From an uncultured Winogradskyella sp. (GTDB taxonomy: Bacteria; Bacteroidota; Bacteroidia; Flavobacteriales; Flavobacteriaceae): a stretch of 64,000 nucleotides of DNA. The stretch is from contig NZ_CANLYI010000008.1 in the NCBI RefSeq assembly GCF_947495255.1, forward strand, positions 62,001-126,000. Direction: 5' to 3'. The position numbers and the translations under genes are program-made. Shown piece after piece: positions 42,754-50,989 of this stretch; within the stretch, counting starts at the first letter, position 1; each line of letters starts with the position of its first letter. The notes below the pieces were generated by a model. The model made no database searches. It was not told the origin of the DNA and saw nothing but the letters and a program-made list of their open reading frames with translations.

Positions 42754-43865
42754 TTACCCATAGAATTCAATGCATAAATAGCAAAACTACCTAACCAGTG
42801 ACCACCTTCATAGCTATCACCAACGATACTTGGCAACGAATGATTGATATGTTTATTCGCCAAATTCTTTAAATGTTTAAATTCTGGTAAATCTTGAGCT
42901 ATATAGTTTAAACTCCAAGCTCTAGAAAAGTTTACGCCATCTAAATGCACTAATTTACCATCGGTTCTATCTGAAACTTCTCCAACAGACCAATCGAAAT
43001 CTTCTTCACTTAGTTCTGGCAGAAAATCATTAATCCAAGACCGAAATTCTTCATGTTCTAAAACACGCTTCATTAAAGCTGCCTCTTCTAAACAAGGCGA
43101 TAAAAAATCAAAGCCACTTGGCTCCCATTCTATCGGACAATCTTGATCATCAATATAAAAGTCTGTGGCACGATTTTCAATTAACTCTGCCAATACTTCA
43201 TTATCTAAAGTTGCCGCATAATCGTAAGCAAAACTCATCCCAAAAGCTGTATTTGGATGCTCACCAACACGAATTGGGTAATTTAACTTTGGAAGAAACT
43301 CAATATATTTACTAACAACCAAATTGGTTAGCGGCAGAAGATTCAATTCTAATTCTTTAGCAATTGGGTTATCCCAAGTATGTAATTCTTCAGCAAGTTT
43401 TAGCAGCCAAGCCCAACCATAGGTCCTTTCGAAAGATTTATTGTATGCACCTTCAAAATACAACAACTCTTGTTCTATGTTTTCTTTTGAGATATTTTGA
43501 AGTAGTTTTTGTTCTATTTCTTCTCTATTTTCTAATTCAGGAAATTGTTTTAAAAGCGACACCAAACTCCAATGACCATGTACTGCAGAATGCCAATCGA
43601 AACAGCCATAAAACGCAGGATGCAATTCTTTTGGGGATTTTAAATCCGCTGCACTACCAATGGTTTGATTTAGCTTGTTTGGATATTCTGTATCCATGCA
43701 ATGCAAAGGCAATTGCGCTAAACGATTGGCTTGTTTTAAATTTAGAGTTGGCTTTTCTACAATTTCAACCTTAGTATTCTCATTGGCTGTGTTCTTATTC
43801 TTTTCTGAAGTATTACAACTTAAAAAGACAGCAGATAAAACAACAACAAAATAGTATTTAGTCAT
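42750..43865 (-). CDS. DUF2891 lipoprotein
   Basis: A 371-residue lipoprotein. The lipobox is FLSC with Cys17. LPLHCMDTEYPNKLNQTIGS, then HPAFYGCFDWHSAVHGHWSL, then RTYGWAWLLKLAEELHTWD are DUF2891 signatures; the aromatic and His-rich motifs and an all-helical pattern suggest an alpha/alpha-barrel such as in glycoside enzymes. The function is unknown. It is the first gene of the pxp operon and overlaps the transporter gene by 4 bases. From memory, DUF2891 genes also occur near DUF969/DUF979 permeases linked to pyroglutamyl peptides, so a part in handling such substrates is plausible. Confidence 0.84.
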   Translation of the reverse strand: MTKYYFVVVLSAVFLSCNTSEKNKNTANENTKVEIVEKPTLNLKQANRLAQLPLHCMDTEYPNKLNQTIGSAADLKSPKELHPAFYGCFDWHSAVHGHWSLVSLLKQFPELENREEIEQKLLQNISKENIEQELLYFEGAYNKSFERTYGWAWLLKLAEELHTWDNPIAKELELNLLPLTNLVVSKYIEFLPKLNYPIRVGEHPNTAFGMSFAYDYAATLDNEVLAELIENRATDFYIDDQDCPIEWEPSGFDFLSPCLEEAALMKRVLEHEEFRSWINDFLPELSEEDFDWSVGEVSDRTDGKLVHLDGVNFSRAWSLNYIAQDLPEFKHLKNLANKHINHSLPSIVGDSYEGGHWLGSFAIYALNSMGK

Positions 43866-43997
43866 AAAAGTATGTTTACATGTCTAGTAAAAATACAATA
43901 TAATTATACTTCAATGTAACTTTTAGGCACTTCGCTATAAAATTCTAACTAATTTATAGATGCGACCATTAACTCATTCAGAAAGATAAATTACAAT

Positions 43998-45473
43998 CTA
44001 AAACTTATAACGCAACCCAAATAACACTCTTAATTGCGTGTTTTCAAAAGACTGATTATTATTATTGATGGGCTTTTCGAAATAATTATAACTTGGTTCA
44101 AAAAATAGAATTGTCTTTTTTGCTAAACTGTATGAGATATTAGAATTCATTGTTGCCCCAAAAATTGTTGTGTTAGCTCCCAAACTCTCTCCTATTTCCT
44201 CATTATCTAGAAAGGCTCGGTTGTTTGTTAAAAAGTTCACATTCCCACCTAAACCTAGTGATAAATCGAATTTTTGAGCTCGCAGTAAATTATAAGAAAA
44301 TTCTAATGGTACTTGCACATAATCAAACTGCTGCTGTAAAGAACCCTCATTAGTAAGGCCTACAAAAGAAGAAACATCATTAATAGATTCCTCAGATACT
44401 AAAAACGTTATGTTTGGGTTGCTTACTATATTTTGAGAATCACCAACAGAAAGCGATGTGTCTGCGCCTGTATATTTGATATTACTTACCTCTTGACCTA
44501 ATACATTCTTACCAATCCCAGATTTTACTACAAGTCTATCTGATAAAGCATACCCAACTTTTAGAGCATATACAAAGTCATTTTGAGACGCTGTGTTTAC
44601 TGTTGTATTTTGAATAGATGAATCAGAAGAAGTATTGGCCAAGCCACATAAAACCTCTAACGACCATTTTAAACCTGCACCTTTAGAAATAAGCGTACTA
44701 TCACTAACGTTTTCGGCTTCAGCAACAAGCGCTTCTGACAAATCTAACATACCACCACCAATAGGCTTAGCAATAGAATCATTACTTGCTATTATTTTTT
44801 CTTTTTTAAAATCATTTAGCGTTTTATTCTTTCGTTTTAAATCGAGAGCATCCTTATTATTAACTTTATCACCTTCTTCTATTATAACATTCTCTTTAAT
44901 TGTATTTTGAGAATATTTGTTATTATACTTAACGTTATCATTTTTATCGTCACTATATTTCTTATAATGAACATTTTTAGATTTCTCTTCATTATAACTC
45001 TCCTCTTTTCGCTCTAATTTTCTAGTAGTATTTGCCAGTTGATTTTGACTTGACAAAATATTTGATTTTTTATTTCTCTCCTTTAATTGGTCCTGAACCG
45101 ATAAATTATTTAATGATTCTTTTGCAACACCTGAGCCTTCTGTTGACGAATCTTCAATCGTGTTTTTATCATCTACACCTTCAACTATTATTGTAGCTTC
45201 CTTATTTGATTCAATTAACACATCATTCTCTACAGGTTGCTCTATATCTGAAATCTCGTTTATAGGATTACCATTAGTTTCTATCGAATTTGTAAACATA
45301 TATCCCAAAAACAGGACTAATACTGCAGCAGCAGATCCCCAGAAAAATAATATACTTCTTCTCTTCTTTTCAGGATGAAGTCTTGCTTCTATATTATCCC
45401 ATAATTCCTCAGGAGGCGCTTTAGAGAACCCTTCTAATTCACTATATAAATCTTCAATATCATCTTTCTTCAT
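43998..45473 (-). CDS. Dual membrane-spanning anti-sigma factor candidate (cytoplasmic N-terminus, one TM helix, linker, outer-membrane beta-barrel)
   Basis: A 491-residue protein. Residues 1-38 are cytoplasmic and acidic/basic, in the style of short anti-sigma domains (EDLYSELEGFSKAPPEELWD). Residues 40-60 form one transmembrane helix. Residues 61-267 are a low-complexity Asn/Lys/Glu/Asp/Ser-rich linker. From about 268 a beta-barrel of the OMP_b-brl type follows (WSLEVLCGLAN, LKVGYALSDRLVVKSGIG) and ends in LRVLFGLRYKF, a terminal aromatic as in outer-membrane proteins. It overlaps the ECF sigma gene by ATGA. This matches the Dma (dual membrane-spanning anti-sigma) architecture described in Bacteroides. 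The barrel likely senses the outer membrane. Confidence 0.8.
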   Translation of the reverse strand: MKKDDIEDLYSELEGFSKAPPEELWDNIEARLHPEKKRRSILFFWGSAAAVLVLFLGYMFTNSIETNGNPINEISDIEQPVENDVLIESNKEATIIVEGVDDKNTIEDSSTEGSGVAKESLNNLSVQDQLKERNKKSNILSSQNQLANTTRKLERKEESYNEEKSKNVHYKKYSDDKNDNVKYNNKYSQNTIKENVIIEEGDKVNNKDALDLKRKNKTLNDFKKEKIIASNDSIAKPIGGGMLDLSEALVAEAENVSDSTLISKGAGLKWSLEVLCGLANTSSDSSIQNTTVNTASQNDFVYALKVGYALSDRLVVKSGIGKNVLGQEVSNIKYTGADTSLSVGDSQNIVSNPNITFLVSEESINDVSSFVGLTNEGSLQQQFDYVQVPLEFSYNLLRAQKFDLSLGLGGNVNFLTNNRAFLDNEEIGESLGANTTIFGATMNSNISYSLAKKTILFFEPSYNYFEKPINNNNQSFENTQLRVLFGLRYKF

Positions 45474-46024
45474 GACACTTTTTCGTTTAATTCTTCATTA
45501 ATTTTTATCCTCAACAAACTTTTGGCTCTACTTAATAGGGATTTTGATGTTCCTGCTGCCATTTTTAACTTATCGGCTATTGCTTTATGGCTATAACCCT
45601 CAAAAACATAAAGGTTAAATATCATTCTGTAGTTATCTGGCAATTGCTGTATATGCTTTAATAGCTTATCGTGTGAAACCATAATACTAGGCTCATTTGT
45701 TTCGTCCTCAATAGAATTATTTAAGTTAGAGTTTTCAATTTCCACATGTAATCGACGTTGTTTTTTTCGCAAAACTTCTAAGGCTTCATTTACGAAAATG
45801 CGCTTTGCCCAACCTTCAAAACTTCCTTCAAACTTATATTGATTAATTTTTTGAAATAGAATAATAAAAGCGTCTTGAAAGACATCATCCGCCTCAGTCT
45901 TGTTCCTCATATATTTTAAACAAATACCATACAAGACTGGAGAAAGCAGCGTGTATAACTCACGCTGCCCATTCCTGTCATTCTCAACACATTTTTGTAT
46001 GAGTATTTGTAGTTTTTTATCCAA
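45470..46024 (-). CDS. ECF RNA polymerase sigma factor
   Basis: A 184-residue ECF sigma-70 factor. Region 2 is residues 20-95 (YGICLKYMRNKTEADDVFQD, AFIILFQKINQYKFEGSFEG, WAKRIFVNEALEVLRKK). Region 4 is about 125-178 (LPDNYRMIFNLYVFEGYSHK, then AIADKLKMAAGTSKSLLSRA). The length is normal. Its stop overlaps the start of the beta-barrel-fused anti-sigma candidate, so the two are made together. The target genes are unknown; the LVIVD lipoprotein upstream on the same strand is a possible member. Confidence 0.93.
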   Translation of the reverse strand: MDKKLQILIQKCVENDRNGQRELYTLLSPVLYGICLKYMRNKTEADDVFQDAFIILFQKINQYKFEGSFEGWAKRIFVNEALEVLRKKQRRLHVEIENSNLNNSIEDETNEPSIMVSHDKLLKHIQQLPDNYRMIFNLYVFEGYSHKAIADKLKMAAGTSKSLLSRAKSLLRIKINEELNEKVS

Positions 46025-46142
46025 ATTGATACTGATCTATATGCTGATGATATTAGCTGAATTATAATTTACATAATTAAAAACCATTGCTAATATTCAC
46101 ACTCATAAAGAATACGGTTTTAAGTTTTGTAATTGTATGTCT

Positions 46143-47420
46143 TTAAAATTGAATCGTACTAATAAGTTCTAACCCAAAATTATCCGCATAATTATATTGA
46201 TGAATAACATTTTCTCCCACAGTAATTAAATGAGATGATAAAGGGATAACATCTTTAGAAGTCGTTTCATAAGTGTTTTCTAAAACTATTTCGGTTGGAT
46301 TTTGAGCATCAAACACATTTAGACCTTCATCATTACATACATATAATATTTCGTCTTTAACCCCTAAACCATACGGACTAGACAAAAAGTATGTAGAATA
46401 TTCCACAGGCGCAGTAATATCTGAGATGTCAATTATATTAACTTGATCTTCAATTGCACCACAAGCATTTCCTCCCCTAACGGTTATGTATGCTGTATAA
46501 TCTTCCGCAACTACAGGGTCACAACCCATAGCATGAGTAAAAGAGGATAAATAAGTTGGATTGAATTCATCTATTAAACTAACAATATGCATACCATCAG
46601 TAGCTCCAATAAATAAATTTTCTTTTAAAATAAAGGTAGTTTCTAACACACCACCAAACCAACCTCCTAGCCAAGTCTCAGATACCAAAGAAATAGAATT
46701 ATAATCTGTGATATCAAATGTGTTTAATTTATAATCATCTAGTGTATATAAGGCATCATTAAAAATCTGAAACTTAGCATAAGAACCACCTGTTCCAATA
46801 TTTATTCCTGCATTAAGTGCTAAAACATCACTTTCAAAAATTGAAAAAGTACTCCAATACATTTCTTGGTCCATCTCCACCTCAGCTCTTTCCATATAAA
46901 CTGTTGTATATTCTGCAATAAACTCATCCTCGTTTGAAGGATATGTATTAAACTGATAATACATAGAATCTTCAGGAAATATTGGATTATACAATAACAT
47001 ATCCTCTTCTACATTAACAAGCTGTATATCTGCAATAGTACTTATATCAAATACTACCATGTCCATAAAATTGTCAGCATATAGAATATCATTTTTCACC
47101 GAAATGTCATGCACACCTTCTAATTGAATAAATGTTAAATTTTGAGGATTTTCTGGGTTTTGATTATCAAAAATATGTATCCCTGAGTTTTGTGCTATAT
47201 AAAATAGCAAATCGTCATAGACATATATTTTTCCATCGGAATTGGTTTGCTGAGCAGACTTAATTTGAATTGAATTTCTAATTTCAGATTTAGACTTTAT
47301 TAAAGGAACTGTAACTGCAACAGGATCTAAAAGCTCATTACTATCGTCATCAGTATCACAACTAGTGAATTGTAAACATACCATTACAACTAGTACTAAA
47401 GGTAAAATTTTGTTTTTCAT
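46143..47420 (-). CDS. LVIVD-repeat lipoprotein
   Basis: A 425-residue lipoprotein. The signal peptide ends FTSC and an Asp-rich stretch follows (DTDDDSNELLD). The mature part shows repeated LVIVD-like beta-propeller units: IAQNSGIHIFDNQNPENP, ILYADNFMDMVVFDIS, LYTLDDYKLNTFDITDYN, GATDGMHIVSLIDEFNP, VNIIDISDITAPVEYS, and VCNDEGLNVFDAQNP. It is probably a surface-exposed propeller. It lies 118 bases upstream of the ECF sigma gene, co-directional. No partner for binding is visible. Confidence 0.85.
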   Translation of the reverse strand: MKNKILPLVLVVMVCLQFTSCDTDDDSNELLDPVAVTVPLIKSKSEIRNSIQIKSAQQTNSDGKIYVYDDLLFYIAQNSGIHIFDNQNPENPQNLTFIQLEGVHDISVKNDILYADNFMDMVVFDISTIADIQLVNVEEDMLLYNPIFPEDSMYYQFNTYPSNEDEFIAEYTTVYMERAEVEMDQEMYWSTFSIFESDVLALNAGINIGTGGSYAKFQIFNDALYTLDDYKLNTFDITDYNSISLVSETWLGGWFGGVLETTFILKENLFIGATDGMHIVSLIDEFNPTYLSSFTHAMGCDPVVAEDYTAYITVRGGNACGAIEDQVNIIDISDITAPVEYSTYFLSSPYGLGVKDEILYVCNDEGLNVFDAQNPTEIVLENTYETTSKDVIPLSSHLITVGENVIHQYNYADNFGLELISTIQF

Positions 47421-47480
47421 GATTATTGTTTATTAATAAGATGAAAAAAAATCAAAAGGTTGCAGTGTTTTGTAAAAAAA

Positions 47481-49019
47481 TTATCCCAACCAACCTTCTC
47501 TGTCTAAACTTCTGTATTGAATGGCTTCACTAATATGAGCACCCAAAACATCTTTAGACCCTTCTAAATCTGCTATTGTTCTTGAAACTTTAAGAATTCT
47601 ATCATATGCTCTAGCAGATAAATTTAAACGCTCCATTGCCGATTTTAGAAGCTGCATCGACGCCTCTTCTAATTTACAATACTTTCGTATTTGTTTGGTA
47701 TTCATTTGCGCATTGTAATGAATATTCTCTAAATCTTTAAAACGCTCAGTTTGGTTTTCTCTAGCTTTAGTAACTCGTTTTCTTATATCTACTGAGGATT
47801 CACCACTACGTTCATCTGCCAATTTTTCAAATGGCACAGGTGTCACTTCAATATGAATATCTATTCGGTCTAATAATGGTCCGGAAATTTTCCCCATATA
47901 ACGTTGCATTTCTGCTGGCGACGATGTAATTGGCGAATCTGGATCATTGAAATAACCACTTGGACTCGGGTTCATACTTGCCACCAACATAAATGATGAT
48001 GGATAAGTAACCGTAAATTTTGCTCTAGAAATAGTTACCTCTCTATCTTCCAACGGCTGACGCATCACTTCTAAGACTTCTCTTTTAAACTCTGGCAATT
48101 CGTCTAAAAATAAAACACCATTATGTGATAAAGATATTTCACCTGGTTGTGGGTAACTTCCACCACCTACAAGTGCAACATTTGATATGGTATGATGTGG
48201 ACTTCTAAATGGTCGTTGTGCCATGAGTCCTGCGTGTGCTTTTACACGACCAACTACAGAATGAATCTTAGTGGTTTCTAACGCCTCATGTAAGGTCATT
48301 GGAGGCAAAATACTTGGCAGTCGTTTTGCTAGCATCGTTTTACCAGAACCTGGTGGACCAATAAGAATAATATTATGTCCTCCTGCCGCTGCAATTTCCA
48401 TACAACGCTTTATAGACTCTTGTCCTTTAACATCTGCAAAATCGAATTCTGGAAAGTCGAGATTTTTATAAAATTCTTCTCGTGTATTTATAATAGTTTG
48501 CTCTAAAGGTTCACCTTTATCAAAATGATTAATAACTTGCATTATGTTCTCTACGCCAAAAACTTTTAAATCATCTACAATTGCAGCTTCTTTTGCGTTC
48601 TGAATAGGCAGTATAAACCCTTTAAAACCTTCTTCTCTTGCCTTTACAGCTATTGGTAAAGCGCCTTTAAATGGCTGTAAGCTTCCATCTAAAGATAATT
48701 CTCCCATAATGAGATAATCCTCTAAGTTTTCAGCCTTAATCTGATTAGACGCAGCTAAGATACCAATAGCTAAAGTTAGATCGTATGCAGAACCTTCTTT
48801 ACGCAAATCAGCAGGTGCCATATTTATGGTAATCTTTTTACCTGGAATTCTGTAACCGTTATTTTGAAGTGCTGCTGCTATTCTGTAATTACTTTCTTTG
48901 ATAGCATTATCTGGAAGTCCGACTAAATGATAACCAACACCTTTATCTACATTAACCTCAACTGTAATTGTTGAAGCCTCAACACCAAAAACGGCACTGG
49001 CGAAAACTTTTTTTAGCAT
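47481..49019 (-). CDS. YifB/ComM-family AAA+ Mg-chelatase-like ATPase
   Basis: A 512-residue protein. The N-terminal ChlI-like domain begins KVFASAVFGVEASTITVEVN and contains HLVGLPDNAIKES. The AAA+ core has Walker A GPPGSGKTM at 221-229, Walker B GVLFLDELPEF, and sensor FMLVASMNPSP; the C-terminal part carries the Mg_chelatase_C helical domain. In Haemophilus and Vibrio the ComM homologue is a helicase that extends recombination branches during natural transformation; that role here is inferred. It starts 61 bases upstream of the LVIVD gene. Confidence 0.92.
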   Translation of the reverse strand: MLKKVFASAVFGVEASTITVEVNVDKGVGYHLVGLPDNAIKESNYRIAAALQNNGYRIPGKKITINMAPADLRKEGSAYDLTLAIGILAASNQIKAENLEDYLIMGELSLDGSLQPFKGALPIAVKAREEGFKGFILPIQNAKEAAIVDDLKVFGVENIMQVINHFDKGEPLEQTIINTREEFYKNLDFPEFDFADVKGQESIKRCMEIAAAGGHNIILIGPPGSGKTMLAKRLPSILPPMTLHEALETTKIHSVVGRVKAHAGLMAQRPFRSPHHTISNVALVGGGSYPQPGEISLSHNGVLFLDELPEFKREVLEVMRQPLEDREVTISRAKFTVTYPSSFMLVASMNPSPSGYFNDPDSPITSSPAEMQRYMGKISGPLLDRIDIHIEVTPVPFEKLADERSGESSVDIRKRVTKARENQTERFKDLENIHYNAQMNTKQIRKYCKLEEASMQLLKSAMERLNLSARAYDRILKVSRTIADLEGSKDVLGAHISEAIQYRSLDREGWLG

Positions 49020-49094
49020 GAATTGTTATTTCCTTAAAAATAGAAATAATTCGTTTATAAAAAAATTGAAATACAGAAATTACCTGATAACCAG

Positions 49095-49418
49095 TTAAAT
49101 CACAACAGTAATTACCGTATTAACGATCGTTTTAATAATCTTGTTCTTTAAATGCCCTAAACGTAATTTTGAAATACCAGCTTGATAAAGCGCATTTAAG
49201 ATTAATAAATCTTTTTGACTTCCTAACAACCATTTATAATCCTCAACAGTTAATTCTCCTGCTTGTAATAACTTTGTCCAACGCTCTAGTTTAACTTTAG
49301 ACAACGTTAAAAACGCTTCGACATCTGCTTTTGTTTCTTTTTTATAATCACCGTAACTTTCGCCTAAAACTAACAGTAATTCTTCTTTTAACAGTTTTAA
49401 TAATTCTTCTATATCCAT
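49095..49418 (-). CDS. Small protein of unknown function with hydrophobic C-terminus
   Basis: A 107-residue protein, mostly helical (ELLKLLKEELLLVLGESYGD, then FLTLSKVKLERWTKLLQAGE). The last 15 residues (KIIKTIVNTVITVVI) are hydrophobic and could insert in the membrane as a tail. I do not recognise a family. It begins 2 bases after the neighbouring lipoprotein gene, so the two form an operon. Confidence 0.68.
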   Translation of the reverse strand: MDIEELLKLLKEELLLVLGESYGDYKKETKADVEAFLTLSKVKLERWTKLLQAGELTVEDYKWLLGSQKDLLILNALYQAGISKLRLGHLKNKIIKTIVNTVITVVI

Positions 49419-49420
49419 AA

Positions 49421-49924
49421 TTAATCAATGCTTAAAAAGTTAAGAATATTGGTTTCGTTGGTCTTGTTTTTATTGGCTTCATATTTAATAATAAGATCAA
49501 AGGATTCTGAAACCTGAATTTTAGCTTCATCTATAAATACCTGAGATAATTGGTTCTTTTCTTTCCAACGCTTTAGAAATCCTGCCAATAAATTACGTTC
49601 TTTATTAGCTATAGTTTTCCACATAGCGTAACTGACTTCATTGTCTGGTTTGTTCTTTTCGTACTCTACCATTTTTTGAAGATCTAACTGAAGTGTTTCT
49701 ACATCTGACTCACGTTCAGCGTAAAGAGCTACAGCTTCATCCATTAAATTAAGACTTTCCACTTTAATAGAAATGGCTTGCTGATAAGAATACTGATCAA
49801 AGACAGCTGTTTTTAAGCTATTGCAAGACACTAATACCATTGCTATGAAAGCAACTCCTAAAATAGACTTTACAGAAAAGGGTTTCAATACAATTTTGCT
49901 TTGAAATGATTTGAGGTGTTTCAT
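49421..49924 (-). CDS. Helical lipoprotein of unknown function
   Basis: A 167-residue protein. The hydrophobic stretch ILGVAFIAMVLVSC ends in a lipobox with Cys34, after a long basic N-region. The mature part is a helical, charged domain (SLNLMDEAVALYAERESDVE, then KTIANKERNLLAGFLKRWKE) that could pack as a coiled-coil bundle. No family recognised. It is directly upstream of a 107-residue protein with a hydrophobic tail, and the pair may act together in the envelope. Confidence 0.7.
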   Translation of the reverse strand: MKHLKSFQSKIVLKPFSVKSILGVAFIAMVLVSCNSLKTAVFDQYSYQQAISIKVESLNLMDEAVALYAERESDVETLQLDLQKMVEYEKNKPDNEVSYAMWKTIANKERNLLAGFLKRWKEKNQLSQVFIDEAKIQVSESFDLIIKYEANKNKTNETNILNFLSID

Positions 49925-49968
49925 GTTAATTGATTTATATGATTTTAAAGTTATGAAAAGATTTAAAA

Positions 49969-50931
49969 CTAATGAAACTCACTAACAAATTCCAAAGCCC
50001 GTTTCTCGTTGTAATACAAATTCTCTTTTCCAATAAATCCAACATGCCCTCCATATTTTGGCATTTCTAAAAACAAGTTCGGATTATGTTTAGCTTCTTT
50101 TACAGGATAACATTCTGCCGATAAAAATGAATCATTAAGGGCATTAATTATTAGTGACGGTACCTTAACATTTGGAAGAAACCGTAAGCAACTGGCTTTC
50201 TCATAATAATCATAAGCATCCTTAAAACCATGCGCTTTTGATGTATACACATGGTCAAAATCAATTAAAGTCTTAATTGACTTTAAATCTCTAACTGATA
50301 TATTATTAGGGAATTGTTCAATTTTAGGTTTCAATTTATCTTTTAAATGTTCTAAAAACCGAATAGCATAATGTTTATTCTTTAAACTTAGTAATTCGTC
50401 ACAAGAGCCTTTTAAATCACAAGGTGTAGAAATGGCTATTACTGCTTTCAACTCACTTGGCAAATCATTTCCTTCCCCAACATATTTTAAAGCCATGTTA
50501 GCTCCTAGGCTAATCCCTTTTATGTAGATTTCGTCATAAACACCTTTGGACAAAACATGCTTTACAACAGCATCTAAATCTTCTGTTGCGCCAGAATGGT
50601 AACTCCTAAATAATAAATTAGGGTCTCCACTACAACCTCTAAAATTTACACCAACAGCATCGATGCCATTATCATTAAACAATTTTGCTGTTCCTTTAAT
50701 GTATGGTCGTTGCGCACTGCCTTCTAGCCCATGCAATAGAATAATTACTTTGTTAGATTTTTGTTCCGCATAACTCCAGTCTAAATCTATAAAATCAGTA
50801 TCGGGTAACGTTATCCGTTCTCTAGTTTGCTCAATACCTTCAACTTTTCTTGCTAAACCCGAGAATACGGTTGACACAAAACTTGTCTTGGCCCAAAAGG
50901 GCGGTTTGTAGGTTGATTCTATTACTGGCAT
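49969..50931 (-). CDS. YheT-type alpha/beta hydrolase
   Basis: A 320-residue hydrolase of the YheT/ABHD1-3 type. VIILLHGLEGSAQRPYIKGT gives the oxyanion region, VNFRGCSGDPNLLFRSYHSG is the NFRGC motif of the family, YIKGISLGANMALKYVG is the nucleophile elbow, and LNDSFLSAECYP and KYGGHVGFIG supply the Asp and His. It has no signal peptide. Members are lipid or ester hydrolases; the natural substrate is unknown. A dispersed repeat lies between it and the next gene. Confidence 0.86.
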   Translation of the reverse strand: MPVIESTYKPPFWAKTSFVSTVFSGLARKVEGIEQTRERITLPDTDFIDLDWSYAEQKSNKVIILLHGLEGSAQRPYIKGTAKLFNDNGIDAVGVNFRGCSGDPNLLFRSYHSGATEDLDAVVKHVLSKGVYDEIYIKGISLGANMALKYVGEGNDLPSELKAVIAISTPCDLKGSCDELLSLKNKHYAIRFLEHLKDKLKPKIEQFPNNISVRDLKSIKTLIDFDHVYTSKAHGFKDAYDYYEKASCLRFLPNVKVPSLIINALNDSFLSAECYPVKEAKHNPNLFLEMPKYGGHVGFIGKENLYYNEKRALEFVSEFH

Positions 50932-50960
50932 TGATATTATTTTTGTTTTATTACAACCTT

Positions 50961-50980
50961 TCGACTACGCTCAAGGTGAC
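50961..50980. repeat. Dispersed repeat-family fragment (intergenic)
   Basis: TCGACTACGCTCAAGGTGAC shares 17 of 20 positions with a segment inside pabB at 60232-60251. It is just upstream of the YheT-type gene start and follows the CocE gene's end. Confidence 0.6.
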
Positions 50981-50989
50981 AATTTTATA

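Noticed and set aside
43364..43774. Plus-strand open frame of 136 codons
   Set aside because: Antisense to the DUF2891 gene, with no start signals or homologous features.
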